Part shown: piece after piece, positions 8,218-17,125 of the stretch
How the letters are laid out: each line of letters starts with the position of its first letter
How positions within the stretch are numbered: the stretch's first letter is position 1
DNA from: Variovorax sp.
GTDB taxonomy: Bacteria; Pseudomonadota; Gammaproteobacteria; Burkholderiales; Burkholderiaceae_C
DNA: 64,000 bases
Direction of reading: 5' to 3'
NCBI GenBank assembly: GCA_004210915.1
Contig: SEGS01000033.1
Location: forward strand, 61,454 to 125,453
Translations under genes and position numbers: made by a program
Notes under the pieces: generated by a model
Database searches by the model: none
Told to the model about the DNA's origin: nothing
The model's input: only the letters and a program-made list of their open reading frames with translations

Positions 8218-9225
8218 TCAGGAATAGTCGATGCGCTGGCACAGCACGTCGGGCACGCCGGACGCGAGCCGCGCCAACACGGCCGGCAGCTCGTCGAAGG
8301 GCGCATGGTCGGTGATCAGTGCATCGAGCGCAGGCTCGGCCAGCAGCGACAACGCAAGGGCCATGCGGCGGTCGTGCGTCCAGCGGCTGCGCTGCGCGGT
8401 CGCGACATGGCCGACCTGCGAACTGCGCAGCGTGAGCCGGCGCGCATGGAAGGCCTCGCCCAACGGCAAGGCCACGGCGCGCTGGCCGTACCAGCTCAGC
8501 TCGATCACGGTGGCCTCGAACGCGGCCAGGCCCAACGCGGTGACGAGTCCGGCCGGATGGCCGCTGGCGTGCACCACCAGATCGGCGTCGCGTGACGCGG
8601 CCTCCGGCGACGCGAAGCGCACGCCGAGCCGTGCCGCGACAGCGGCGCGCTCGGCGCGGAGATCGACCAGCTCGACCGAACACCCCGCGATGCGCGAGGC
8701 CAGCCACGCGACCAGCAAGCCCACGACACCGCCGCCAACAACCGCAATGCGGTCGCCCACGCGCGGCGCAGCGTCCCACAGCGCATTGACGGCCGTTTCC
8801 ATGTTGGCGGCCAGCACCGCGCGCGACGCCGGCACGCTATCTGGCACAACGCGAACGGCTTCGGCGGGCACTACATAGCGCGTCTGGTGCGGGTAGAGGC
8901 ACAACACGGTGCGGCCCTGCAGCGCGGCGGGCCCTGCCTCGACCACGCCGACGCTGGCATAGCCGTACTTCACCGGCCCGGGAAAGTCGCCCGACTGGAA
9001 CGGCGCCCGCATGCGCGCGTACTCGCTCGGAGGCACCTCGCCGCGGAACACGAGCCCCTCGGTGCCGCGACTCACGGCGCTGTGCAGGGTGCGCACCCGC
9101 ACTTCGCCCTCGGTCGGCGCGCGCAGCGCCTCGGTGCGGATCGCGGCGCGGCCGGGCGCCTCGGTCCAGCAGGCCTTGCACGTGTGCAAGTCAACGGGGG
9201 CGACGGGGAGATGATTTACTGGCAT
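8218..9225 (-). CDS. BchC-like medium-chain dehydrogenase/reductase
   Basis: This 335-residue MDR-superfamily enzyme has an N-terminal catalytic domain ([44 protein letters not shown]) and a Rossmann nucleotide-binding domain starting at [20 protein letters not shown]. The GHE motif and structural cysteine cluster of true zinc alcohol dehydrogenases are missing. Together with the SRGTE stretch this makes it resemble the BchC branch, which oxidises a side-chain alcohol using NAD. The substrate is unknown. It is the first gene of the leftward operon, and its start lies only 18 bases from the divergent phosphatidyltransferase start, so the two promoters must overlap or lie inside coding sequence. 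Confidence 0.85.
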   Translation of the reverse strand: MPVNHLPVAPVDLHTCKACWTEAPGRAAIRTEALRAPTEGEVRVRTLHSAVSRGTEGLVFRGEVPPSEYARMRAPFQSGDFPGPVKYGYASVGVVEAGPAALQGRTVLCLYPHQTRYVVPAEAVRVVPDSVPASRAVLAANMETAVNALWDAAPRVGDRIAVVGGGVVGLLVAWLASRIAGCSVELVDLRAERAAVAARLGVRFASPEAASRDADLVVHASGHPAGLVTALGLAAFEATVIELSWYGQRAVALPLGEAFHARRLTLRSSQVGHVATAQRSRWTHDRRMALALSLLAEPALDALITDHAPFDELPAVLARLASGVPDVLCQRIDYS

Positions 9226-9243
9226 GCTGCTCCGGCCGATCTT

Positions 9244-10047
9244 ATGACGATGCCTTTGTCCCCTCCCCCACCGCTTTCATCCGCCGCATCCCGCCCCGGG
9301 CGCGTGCAGGCCGATGCAGCGCTGCGGCGCGATACCGCGCGCGCGCTGGCGTGCATGGCGCTGCTGCTGGTGGCGATGGCAGCGCTGAGCACGATGACCG
9401 CCGGCCTGAGCATGGGGTTCGTGCCGAAGGCGCTGGCCGTGTTCGGCATCGCGGCGGCCTTCATGTGGCGCGGGTTGCCGGCGCATGCACCGCTGCGCCG
9501 TTTCGGCGCGGCCAACACCCTCACGCTGTTCCGGCTCTCGCTCATCGCGCTGCTGGCCGCGGGTGCGGGCGAAGCCATCGCCGGCGATGCGCCCGTGGCC
9601 TGGGCGGCGGTGGTGATCGCCACCGTGGCCGCCCTGCTCGATGCCGCCGACGGGCCGATTGCGCGCCGTCGCGGCGAAGCCAGTGCGTTCGGTGCCCGCT
9701 TCGACATGGAAACCGATGCGCTGCTGATCGCGGTGCTGAGCGTGCTCGTGTTGCAGCTCGACCAGGCCGGCGCCTGGGTGCTCGCCGCCGGCGCCATGCG
9801 CTATGCGTTTGTCGCAGCGGCCGCTGTGTGGCCGTGGCTGGCGCAGCCGCTGTTTCCGAGCACGCGCCGCAAGGTCGTGTGCGTGGTGCAGATCGTGAGC
9901 CTGATCGTGTGCCTCGGGCCCATCATCGACCCGTGGCTGGCCCGTGCCATCGCGGGGGCCGGCTTGCTCGCCCTGGCGTATTCGTTCGCTGTCGACATCG
10001 TCTGGCTGGCACGCCGCCGGCAACAGGTCCAGGAGGCCTCTGCATGA
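9244..10047 (+). CDS. CDP-alcohol phosphatidyltransferase family protein
   Basis: This 267-residue inner-membrane enzyme carries the complete family signature D-G-x2-A-R-x8-G-x3-D-x3-D in [20 protein letters not shown] plus ETD, with about six membrane helices around it. The family swaps CMP on a CDP-alcohol (usually CDP-diacylglycerol) for a small alcohol. The acceptor here is unknown, because the protein does not look like PgsA, PssA or cardiolipin synthase. Start candidates are the ATGs at 9244 and 9250. It opens the rightward operon, and its stop overlaps the start of the yceI-like gene (ATGA). Cooperation with the divergent glycosyltransferase and dehydrogenase operon is likely from position but unproven. 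Confidence 0.88.
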   Translation: MTMPLSPPPPLSSAASRPGRVQADAALRRDTARALACMALLLVAMAALSTMTAGLSMGFVPKALAVFGIAAAFMWRGLPAHAPLRRFGAANTLTLFRLSLIALLAAGAGEAIAGDAPVAWAAVVIATVAALLDAADGPIARRRGEASAFGARFDMETDALLIAVLSVLVLQLDQAGAWVLAAGAMRYAFVAAAAVWPWLAQPLFPSTRRKVVCVVQIVSLIVCLGPIIDPWLARAIAGAGLLALAYSFAVDIVWLARRRQQVQEASA

Positions 10048-10655
10048 ACCGCTCTTTCGCACCCTGGATGCGCGTCGCCGTCGGCCTGGGCCTTTGCAGC
10101 TGCATGGCCGTCGCTTCGCTCCCCGCGGCCGCGCAAGCCGCGCGCTACGAGCTCGATCCCGAGCACCTGAGCGTGGGCTTCCTGGTCGATCACATCGGCT
10201 ACGCCAAGGTGCTGGGCATGTTCCGCGCCGCGCGAGGCAGCTACAGCTTCGACGAAGCGACCGGCACGCTGGGCGAGGTGCGCATCGAGATCGACACGCA
10301 GAGCGTGTTCAGCAACCACGCCAAGCGCGACCAGCATTTGAAGAGCGCCGACTTCCTCAACGCGTCGGAATTCCCGCGCATGACCTTCACCGCGCCCGGC
10401 GGCAAGCGCACCGGCGAGCGCAGCTTCGAGATCGCCGGCACGCTCGATCTGCTGGGCCGCAAGCAGCCGCTGACGCTGCAGGCCACCTGGAACAAGAGCG
10501 GGCCCTCGCCCATCGCGAAGTCCTCGTATGTGATGGGCGTCTCGGCGCGCGGCAGCTTCAAGCGCAGCGGCCACGGCATGAACTACGGCGTGGGCAACGG
10601 CTGGGTCGGCGACGACGTGGCGCTGATCATCGAGTTCGAGGCCATCCGCAAGTGA
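10044..10655 (+). CDS. YceI family periplasmic protein
   Basis: This 203-residue protein has a signal peptide (LCSCMAVASLPAAAQA, cleavage near residue 32) followed by the YceI lipocalin-like barrel: YELDPEHLSVGFLVDHIGYA, LNASEFPRMTFTA and GMNYGVGNGWVGDDVALII. YceI folds bind isoprenoid or other long hydrophobic chains in the periplasm. It is translationally coupled to both neighbours (ATGA upstream, GTGA downstream). In this operon it could carry a lipid intermediate between the phosphatidyltransferase and the membrane-anchored phosphatase-like enzyme. Confidence 0.9.
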   Translation: MNRSFAPWMRVAVGLGLCSCMAVASLPAAAQAARYELDPEHLSVGFLVDHIGYAKVLGMFRAARGSYSFDEATGTLGEVRIEIDTQSVFSNHAKRDQHLKSADFLNASEFPRMTFTAPGGKRTGERSFEIAGTLDLLGRKQPLTLQATWNKSGPSPIAKSSYVMGVSARGSFKRSGHGMNYGVGNGWVGDDVALIIEFEAIRK

Positions 10656-12274
10656 CGCCCGGCATGCAGGCGTCGTGGCGCCTGCTGCATTCGGGCCTGC
10701 TGCGCGTGGGCCTGCCGCTGTGGCTCCTCAACACGCTGCTCAGCTTCGTCAATCCCGGACCGACACCGTGGCCCGAATTCAGCGCGCGCCTGGCGCCGGA
10801 ACTGTGCCTGGCCATGGCCGGCGTCGCCGGCTGGATCGCCTGGCGAGGCCGCCTGCCCGGCCGCACCTTGCACGCACTCGCGGCCTTGACCGCGATGCTG
10901 GTGGCGGTGCGCGCCATCGAGGTCACATCGGCCGCGATGTTCGGCCGCTCGCTGAACCTGTACTGGGACGGCCGCCATCTGGGCGAGGTGCTGGCGATGA
11001 ACGGCGTGCCGGCATGGCAGATTGCCGGGGGCGTGCTGCTCGTTGCTGCGGCGATCGTCGCGCTGTATCTGCTCGCGTTGTGGAGCTGGCGTGCGCTCCG
11101 GCAAGGATTGGCGCATGGCGCGCTACGCGGCAGCGCGCTGTTGGCCGTGGCCGCCGCGCTGGCCGCGCTGGCGCTGCACGGTGCCGGCGGCCCGGACACC
11201 GGTCGCTTCTTCGCCGAGCCGGTGGCGCCGGTGATGGCACGCCAGGCCCGGCTGGTGGTGGCGCAGCTGCGCGCCGACGGCACCGAGTCGCGCTTGACGC
11301 CGAGCCCGTCCTTCGATGCCGACCTGGCGGCGCTGCGCGGCGCCGATGTGCTGCTCTTGTTCGCCGAGTCCTACGGCGTGAGCACGCTCGACGATCCGGT
11401 GCAGACGCACGCACTCGCCGCACCGCGCGCCCGGCTCGCCGAAGCGATCGCCGCCAGCGGCCGGCACGTGGTGTCGGCCCGCGTGCGGTCGCCGACCTTC
11501 GCGGGCGGCTCTTGGCTCGCGCACGGCGCGCTGCTCAGCGGCGTCGATACGCGTGACCCGCTCGACTACGACGTGCTGCTGAGCACGGAACGACCTTCGC
11601 TCCCGCGCCAGTTCGGCGCCCGCGGCTACCGCACGGTGAGCTGGATGCCGGGCCTGCAGCGGCCGTGGCCCGAAGGCCGCTTCTTCGGCTTCGACCGCTA
11701 TGTCGATGCGACGAACATGGGCTACGCCGGCCCGGCCTTCGGACCGTGGCGCGTGCCCGACCAGGCGGCCATGGCGCTGCTGCACGCGCAGGAGCTGGCC
11801 GCGCCGGCCACCGCGCGCCTGCCGCGCTTCGTGGTGTTTCCCACCGTGGCCAGCCATGCGCCCTTCCGACCGGTCGCGCCCTTCATGGCCGACTGGACCC
11901 GGCTCACTGGCCCGACGCCCTACACGCCCGAAGAACACGCGCATGCGCTGGACGAGCCCGCGTCCTGGCGCGATCCCGTGCCCGGCTATGTGCACGCGAT
12001 CGCCTCGACCTGGGAATGGCTCGGTGCCTACCTGCGCGAGCGAGCGCCGCCGCGGCTCTTCACCATCGTCATCGGCGACCACCAGGCCTTCGCGGGTGTG
12101 AGCGGTGCCGGCGCGACGTGGGACGTGCCGGTGCACCTGATCAGCGACGACGCCGCGCTGCTCGCGCGCTTTAAGCAGGCCGGCTTCGTCGAAGGCCTCA
12201 CGCCGCGCGGCCCGCCGCTGGGCGACATGCATGCGCTGACGCCGCTGTTGCTGCGGACCTTGTCGACGCCCTGA
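10652..12274 (+). CDS. Membrane-anchored alkaline-phosphatase-superfamily (sulfatase/LTA-synthase-like) enzyme
   Basis: This 540-residue protein has about five N-terminal membrane helices (to about residue 170) followed by a periplasmic domain of the alkaline phosphatase superfamily. Likely metal-site segments are DVLLLFAESYGVSTL, SPTFAGGSWLAHGALLSG (with possible Ser/Thr nucleophiles), VVFPTVASHAPFRPV and FTIVIGDHQAF. The layout resembles phosphoglycerol or phosphoethanolamine transferases, so it may move a phospho-alcohol head group onto a glycan or lipid outside the membrane. Start choice: the GTG at 10652 overlaps the yceI stop (GTGA); the ATG at 10664 is an alternative giving 536 residues. 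It closes the rightward operon. Confidence 0.78.
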   Translation: MTPGMQASWRLLHSGLLRVGLPLWLLNTLLSFVNPGPTPWPEFSARLAPELCLAMAGVAGWIAWRGRLPGRTLHALAALTAMLVAVRAIEVTSAAMFGRSLNLYWDGRHLGEVLAMNGVPAWQIAGGVLLVAAAIVALYLLALWSWRALRQGLAHGALRGSALLAVAAALAALALHGAGGPDTGRFFAEPVAPVMARQARLVVAQLRADGTESRLTPSPSFDADLAALRGADVLLLFAESYGVSTLDDPVQTHALAAPRARLAEAIAASGRHVVSARVRSPTFAGGSWLAHGALLSGVDTRDPLDYDVLLSTERPSLPRQFGARGYRTVSWMPGLQRPWPEGRFFGFDRYVDATNMGYAGPAFGPWRVPDQAAMALLHAQELAAPATARLPRFVVFPTVASHAPFRPVAPFMADWTRLTGPTPYTPEEHAHALDEPASWRDPVPGYVHAIASTWEWLGAYLRERAPPRLFTIVIGDHQAFAGVSGAGATWDVPVHLISDDAALLARFKQAGFVEGLTPRGPPLGDMHALTPLLLRTLSTP

Positions 12275-12286
12275 GCGCAGGCGCGC

Positions 12287-13075
12287 TCACGCGCCGCGCA
12301 GCACGCGCACGGCCTCGGGCAACGAATTCACTTGCGGCATGAAGTGGTCGAGCGTCGCACCCAGCGCCACAGCGCACGCCAGCGCACCGAGCAGCGGCTT
12401 CCAGGTCAAGCGCACCGCCGCCGACAGCCAGCCTTCGCGCGCCACACGCATGGCCGCGCGCGCGGACGCGTAGGAGAACGCGACCTCGACGGCCACCGCC
12501 AGCAACGCGTCCCAGCCGAAGTACAGCAGGGCCAGCGAGCCCGCACCCGTGACGATGGCGACGCCGATCAGGAAGACGGCCACCACCGGCACCACGATGA
12601 TCGCGCCCTCGTCGGCGCTGCCAGCGGCTTCCAGGGCGCTGGCCAGGTCGCCCACGCCCTCGGCGGCACTCGCGGTGGACGCGTCGACCGCCGCGCCTTC
12701 GAAGTCACCCGACGCACCCCCGCCGCCGAAGTCGCCACCGCCGCCGGACTCCGCCCCGCGCGGTTCCGGCGTGCGGACGAGGTCGATGTCGGGAATGTCG
12801 AGGTCGTTGTCGTTCTCACGCTTCACCAGCCATTGCGCCCACCAGCGCAGCGCGACCAGGTAACCGGCATAGCCCGCACCGAGGGTGACGGCGTAACGCA
12901 CGGCGAGCGAATCGACGCCCAGCCACATCTGCAGCGCGGACACGCCCCACATCAGCAGCAAGGTGAAGGTGCCGATCAGCAGGCCGTGCGTGCGCAGGCT
13001 GTGACGCTGGTGCAGGTCGCGCTCCAGCTCGGTCTCCCAGAGGCGCACCGAGCGCCAGTTCGACAGGACTTTCAT
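12287..13075 (-). CDS. Hypothetical inner-membrane protein with glycine-rich cytosolic loop
   Basis: I do not recognise a named family. The 262-residue product has two membrane helices (about residues 30-52 and 60-82), a polar loop with an acidic patch ([14 protein letters not shown]) and glycine runs ([10 protein letters not shown]), then about three more helices after residue 160. The N-terminus is charged ([18 protein letters not shown]). The ATG overlaps the stop of the upstream alr gene, so both are cotranscribed from the alr side. The low-complexity glycine segment suggests a flexible linker. The function is unknown. Confidence 0.65.
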   Translation of the reverse strand: MKVLSNWRSVRLWETELERDLHQRHSLRTHGLLIGTFTLLLMWGVSALQMWLGVDSLAVRYAVTLGAGYAGYLVALRWWAQWLVKRENDNDLDIPDIDLVRTPEPRGAESGGGGDFGGGGASGDFEGAAVDASTASAAEGVGDLASALEAAGSADEGAIIVVPVVAVFLIGVAIVTGAGSLALLYFGWDALLAVAVEVAFSYASARAAMRVAREGWLSAAVRLTWKPLLGALACAVALGATLDHFMPQVNSLPEAVRVLRGA

Positions 13076-14190
13076 GCGGCAGCCTCGTCCCCGTCCAGCG
13101 CAAAGGGCACGCGCGGCGCGACCGCGCACATCAGCTCGTAGCCGACCGTGCCGGCGGCGCGCGCCACTTCGTCGATGGGGAGCAGCGTGCCGTTCGAGGC
13201 GGCGCCCCACAGCGTGACTTCGCTGCCGAAGCCGGCCTGCACGCCGGCCGCCTGCACCGGCGTCAGGTCGACCGTGACCATGTCCATGCTGACGCGGCCG
13301 ACCATGCGCGTGCGCACGCCATCGACCAGCACCGGCGTGCCGGTGGTGGCATGCCGCGGGTAGCCATCGGCGTAGCCGACCGCCGCGACGCCGATGTGCA
13401 GCGGGCCCTCGGCCGTGAAGCTGGAGCCGTAGCCGATGGTGTCGCCGGCCTGCAGCGTCTGCACCGAGATCAGGCGCGTGCGCAAGCTCATCGCCGGCTG
13501 CAGTTGCCAGCGCGCCGCGTCGCCCTCGGGAAAGTCGGGCGCGCTGCCATACAACACGATGCCGGGCCGTACCCAGTCGACGCGGGTCTGCGGCGCGTGG
13601 CGCAGGGTGGCCGCGCTGTTGGCGATGGAGCGTTCGCCCGGCAGGTCTTGCGTGACGCGCTCGAACACCTCGAGCTGGTGCGCGATGCCTCGTGCGCCGT
13701 CGGCGTCACTGAAATGCGTCATCAGCGAAATCTCTTCGACCTGCGGCAGCGCGTTGAGGCGCGTCCAGGCCGAGCGGAAGCGCTCGGGCGTGAAGCCCAA
13801 GCGGTTCATGCCCGAATTCATCTTGAGGAACACGCGCTGCGGCACTTGCGTCTTGTGCGCGGCCAGCATGTCGATCTGTTCGTCGCAGTGCACCGTGTGC
13901 CAGAGGCTGAGGCGCGAACAGAGCTCCAGGTCGCGCGCCTCGAACACGCCCTCGAGCAGCAGGACCGGCCCGCGCCAGCCGAGCGCGCGGACCCGTTCGG
14001 CCTCGGCCAGATCGAGCAGCGCGAAGCCGTCGGCGGCGCGCAGGCTGTCAAACACGCGCTCGATGCCGTGGCCATAGGCGTTGGCCTTGACGACAGCCCA
14101 GACGCGCGCATCCAGCGCGGCGCGGCGCACCCGCTCGAGGTTGTGGCGCAGCGCGGCGCCATGGACGGTGGCAAGGATTGGACGGGGCAT
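13072..14190 (-). CDS. alr: Alanine racemase
   Basis: This 372-residue PLP enzyme interconverts L- and D-alanine for peptidoglycan synthesis. Lys35 in [12 protein letters not shown] is the PLP-binding lysine. The second-domain YADGYPR segment supplies the catalytic tyrosine region, and the MNRLGF and [11 protein letters not shown] stretches are typical. Length is normal. I chose the ATG at 14190 ([18 protein letters not shown]) rather than an upstream in-frame codon at 14220. It diverges from lplT and is followed, with ATGA overlap, by a membrane protein gene. It could be the housekeeping or a catabolic copy; sequence alone does not say. Confidence 0.95.
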   Translation of the reverse strand: MPRPILATVHGAALRHNLERVRRAALDARVWAVVKANAYGHGIERVFDSLRAADGFALLDLAEAERVRALGWRGPVLLLEGVFEARDLELCSRLSLWHTVHCDEQIDMLAAHKTQVPQRVFLKMNSGMNRLGFTPERFRSAWTRLNALPQVEEISLMTHFSDADGARGIAHQLEVFERVTQDLPGERSIANSAATLRHAPQTRVDWVRPGIVLYGSAPDFPEGDAARWQLQPAMSLRTRLISVQTLQAGDTIGYGSSFTAEGPLHIGVAAVGYADGYPRHATTGTPVLVDGVRTRMVGRVSMDMVTVDLTPVQAAGVQAGFGSEVTLWGAASNGTLLPIDEVARAAGTVGYELMCAVAPRVPFALDGDEAAA

Positions 14191-14265
14191 GGCGGGGAAC
14201 TTGTGAGGCGGCGCCGACACCCACGGGGTGCAGGTGCGGACACGGATTTTGGCACCGCACCCCCA

Positions 14266-14274
14266 TGCTATAAC
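14266..14274 (+). promoter_or_regulatory. Extended -10 promoter for lplT
   Basis: TGCTATAAC gives an extended -10 element (TGnTATAAC, one mismatch from TATAAT) about 70 bases before the lplT start, in the gap divergent from alr. No good -35 is visible at 16-18 bases, which is acceptable for extended -10 promoters. Confidence 0.45.
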
Positions 14275-14344
14275 CGCGCAGCCGCCCGCTGGGCGACACT
14301 TTTTAACTATAGCCAGCCGACCCCACTGGCCAGCCTGCCGATCG

Positions 14345-15637
14345 ATGAAGCGCGGTTTTTACACCATCATGTCAGCCCAGTTCTTTTCGTCGCTGGCTGA
14401 CCAGGCGCTTTTCGTGGTGGCTGTGGAACTCATGCGCACGGGCGGCTCGCCCGAGTGGCAACGGGCCGCGCTGGTGCCCATCTTCGCCATCTTCTATGTG
14501 GTGCTGGCGCCGCTGGTGGGCGCCTTTGCCGACTGCCTGCCCAAGGGCAAGGTCATGTTCATCAGCAACGCCATCAAGGTGGTCGGCTGTTTGATGATGC
14601 TGTTCGGTGCGCACCCGCTGCTGGCGTATGCGATCGTCGGGCTCGGTGCAGCGGCCTACTCGCCGGCCAAGTACGGCATCCTGACGGAACTGCTGCCGGC
14701 CTCGCAACTGGTCAAGGCCAACGGCTGGATCGAAGGGCTGACGATCGCGTCGATCCTGCTGGGCATCGTGCTCGGTGGCGCGCTGGTCGGCCAGGCGCTG
14801 TCGGGCCACCTCATCGGCTTCGGCCTGCCCGGCATCGACACGGCGCCCGAGGCCGCGATCGTCGTGCTGATTCTGGTCTACGCGATCGCCGCGTGGTTCA
14901 ACACGCGCATCCCGCACACCGGCGTCGAGATGCGCCCATTGCGCGCGAACCCGGCGCAGGGCCTGGCGCGCAACCTGGTCGCGCTGCTGCCCGATTTCTG
15001 GAACTGCAACTCGCGCCTGTGGCGCGACAAACTCGGCCAGATCTCGCTGGGCACCACCACGCTGTTCTGGGGCGCGGGCGGCAACCTCAAGTACATCGTG
15101 TTGTCGTGGGCTTCGCTGGCCCTGGGCTACAACACAACGCAGGCCTCGGCGCTGACGGGCGTCGTCACCATCGGCCTGGCCGTCGGCGCGGTGGTGGCGT
15201 CGATGCGCATGAAGCTGGACACCGCCACCAAGGTGATCCCGATGGGCATCGGCATGGGCCTGCTGGTGATGGGCATGATCTTCATCGACAACGTGTGGAT
15301 CGCGGTGCCTTTCCTGATCCTGATGGGCGGCCTGGGCGGCTTCCTGGTCGTGCCGATGAATGCGCTGCTTCAGCATCGCGGCCACAACCTGATGGGCGCG
15401 GGCCGCTCGATCGCCGTGCAGAATTTCAACGAGCAGGCCTGCATCCTGCTGCTGGGCGGCTTCTACAGCGCCTGCACCGGCCTGGGCCTGTCGGCTTACA
15501 CCGCCATCGCGGCCTTCGGCGGCGTCGTGGCCGGCGTGATGTGGATCATCAAGCGCTGGCACGAAAGCAACCTGCGCAACTACCCCGAAGAAGTCGAGCA
15601 TCTGCTGTCGATCGCGCGCAGCGACAAGCACCACTGA
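14345..15637 (+). CDS. lplT: Lysophospholipid transporter LplT
   Basis: This 430-residue MFS transporter with about 12 membrane helices imports lysophospholipids across the inner membrane for re-acylation. Family landmarks are the N-terminal [19 protein letters not shown], the loop [14 protein letters not shown] and [16 protein letters not shown], all typical of LplT. In enteric bacteria lplT is coupled to the acyltransferase/acyl-ACP synthetase Aas. No aas gene follows here, which is common in Burkholderiales. I chose the ATG at 14345, the family start (MKRGFY); an upstream in-frame codon at 14228 lies before the promoter. Confidence 0.93.
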   Translation: MKRGFYTIMSAQFFSSLADQALFVVAVELMRTGGSPEWQRAALVPIFAIFYVVLAPLVGAFADCLPKGKVMFISNAIKVVGCLMMLFGAHPLLAYAIVGLGAAAYSPAKYGILTELLPASQLVKANGWIEGLTIASILLGIVLGGALVGQALSGHLIGFGLPGIDTAPEAAIVVLILVYAIAAWFNTRIPHTGVEMRPLRANPAQGLARNLVALLPDFWNCNSRLWRDKLGQISLGTTTLFWGAGGNLKYIVLSWASLALGYNTTQASALTGVVTIGLAVGAVVASMRMKLDTATKVIPMGIGMGLLVMGMIFIDNVWIAVPFLILMGGLGGFLVVPMNALLQHRGHNLMGAGRSIAVQNFNEQACILLLGGFYSACTGLGLSAYTAIAAFGGVVAGVMWIIKRWHESNLRNYPEEVEHLLSIARSDKHH

Positions 15638-15713
15638 CCTCGGGGCTGTCGCCGCTTGGCTTGGGATCGAGGTGCAGCGATGATGGGCTTCCTTTTCCTC
15701 TGAAAGCTTGGCG

Positions 15714-16202
15714 ATGACCACCGTCTACGAGTTCGAAGCCCGGCAGATCGACGGCAAGAGCGTGAAGCTTTCGCGCTACCGCGGCCGGGTGCTGCTGATC
15801 GTCAACACCGCGAGCAAATGCGGCTTCACGCCGCAGTTCGCCGGCCTGGAAACGCTGCACGAGAAGTACGCCGACCAGGGCCTGGCGGTGCTGGGCTTCC
15901 CGTCGAACCAGTTCGGCGCGCAGGACCCGGGCAGCAATGAAGAGATCGGCGCGTTCTGCACCAAGAACTACGGCGTGAGCTTCCCGATGATGGAGAAGAT
16001 CGACGTCAACGGCAGCGACGCGGCACCGCTGTACCAGTGGCTCGTGAAGGAAAAGCCGGGCCTGCTCGGCAGCACGGCGATCAAGTGGAACTTCACCAAG
16101 TTCCTGATCGGCCGCGACGGCAGCGTGCTCAAGCGCTACGCGCCACTGGACACGCCCGCATCGCTCACGCGTGACATCGAAGCGGCGCTGGCCGCTGGCT
16201 GA
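15714..16202 (+). CDS. Glutathione peroxidase family thiol peroxidase
   Basis: This 162-residue GPx-fold enzyme reduces hydroperoxides. The peroxidatic residue is Cys36 in NTASKCGFTPQ (cysteine, not selenocysteine), with Gln66 in FPSNQFG and Trp125 in IKWNFTKF completing the catalytic triad. Bacterial members often use thioredoxin as well as glutathione. Length is normal. The ATG at 15714 is preferred over an in-frame TTG two codons upstream. Its TGA stop abuts the convergent lipoprotein gene stop, so the shared sequence is TGATCA. Confidence 0.93.
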   Translation: MTTVYEFEARQIDGKSVKLSRYRGRVLLIVNTASKCGFTPQFAGLETLHEKYADQGLAVLGFPSNQFGAQDPGSNEEIGAFCTKNYGVSFPMMEKIDVNGSDAAPLYQWLVKEKPGLLGSTAIKWNFTKFLIGRDGSVLKRYAPLDTPASLTRDIEAALAAG

Positions 16203-17096
16203 TCACTGCGCGGCGGACACCTCGATGTCGACCCGGCGGTTGGGCTGCAGGCAGCTCACCAGCGCGGGCGTGGCTTGCGTCCCTTCGCAAGTGACCACCG
16301 GCTGACGCAGGCCATCGCCCGCGGTGCGAATCAACTTCGCATCGACGCCCTGGCGCACCAGCACGTCACGGACCGTGTTGGCGCGCGCCAGCGACAGCGT
16401 GTCGTTGTATCTGGCGCTGCCGATGCGGTCGGTGTGACCGGTCACCACGATGCCCTTGACCTGCGCCGACGGATCTTTCAGTTCGGTCGCGAGGGCTTCC
16501 ACGCGGCGCTGACCATCGGGCAGCAGATCGGCCCAGGCGCTGCCGTCGAAGCGGAACAGGCCATCGGCAGCCAGCGACAGCTTGCGCGGTGCCGCGAGCG
16601 TCGCAGGGGCCGCCAAGCGCGTGACGGCCGGTTCGATCAGCGCGGCGCAGGCCGCCGTTTTCCAGTGCACGCCGTTCGTCAGCACATCGCCGTTGAAGCG
16701 CACCATGTACTGGCAGGTCGTGAACTCGGGGCCCTTGCCGGTGCGGAAGTGGAAGATGTAGTTCCACTCGCGCACGCCGAACAGGCCTTCGCTGAAGTGC
16801 GGCCAGCTCAAGAGCTCGCGCACCTGGTCCTTGCCCATGCCGGTGCGCATCGCGCGCAGCGCTTCCACGCTGGGGAAGCTGCCTTGCGGCCACTTGGCCG
16901 TGTCGAGCGCCGGGAAATCGTCCGGGCCCGGCACGGCCGAGGGGTTGCTCGCGGCGCGGGCCTGGGCTTCGGGCGTGAGCGTGTGGCTCGGGCTGGCGGC
17001 GCAGCCTGCGAGCAGCGCGACAGTGACGGCAGCCAGCGTGAGGCGCAGGCCCTGCGAGGCCGAACGGGCGGCAGAGAAACGGTTCTTTGTGGTCAT
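16203..17096 (-). CDS. TpgA-like BamE/OmpA lipoprotein partner of the trimeric autotransporter
   Basis: This 297-residue outer-membrane lipoprotein has lipobox LLAGC with Cys32. A SmpA/BamE-like segment follows (AMRTGMGKDQVRELLSWPHF, then GLFGVREWNYIFHF), and a C-terminal OmpA-type peptidoglycan-binding domain has IVVTGHTDRIGSARYNDTLS and a final NRRVDIEVS. It lies 29 bases downstream of the trimeric autotransporter gene. In Acinetobacter, TpgA, an OmpA-domain protein encoded next to the adhesin AtaA, holds the adhesin anchor to peptidoglycan. Gene order and domains here fit the same job. That function is inferred from the pairing. Confidence 0.82.
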   Translation of the reverse strand: MTTKNRFSAARSASQGLRLTLAAVTVALLAGCAASPSHTLTPEAQARAASNPSAVPGPDDFPALDTAKWPQGSFPSVEALRAMRTGMGKDQVRELLSWPHFSEGLFGVREWNYIFHFRTGKGPEFTTCQYMVRFNGDVLTNGVHWKTAACAALIEPAVTRLAAPATLAAPRKLSLAADGLFRFDGSAWADLLPDGQRRVEALATELKDPSAQVKGIVVTGHTDRIGSARYNDTLSLARANTVRDVLVRQGVDAKLIRTAGDGLRQPVVTCEGTQATPALVSCLQPNRRVDIEVSAAQ

Positions 17097-17125
17097 GGTG
17101 AAAGCTCTGTTGCTGCGCGCGTTGT

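Noticed and set aside
10652..10663. ATG at 10664 as the start of the phosphatase-superfamily gene
   Set aside because: The GTG at 10652 overlaps the preceding stop as the other genes of this operon do. The choice is not certain; the alternative is recorded with the gene.
14283..14310. CGCCC-GCT-GGGCG followed soon by TTTTT considered as a terminator
   Set aside because: The stem is only five bases and lies downstream of the likely lplT promoter, where termination would silence the gene.
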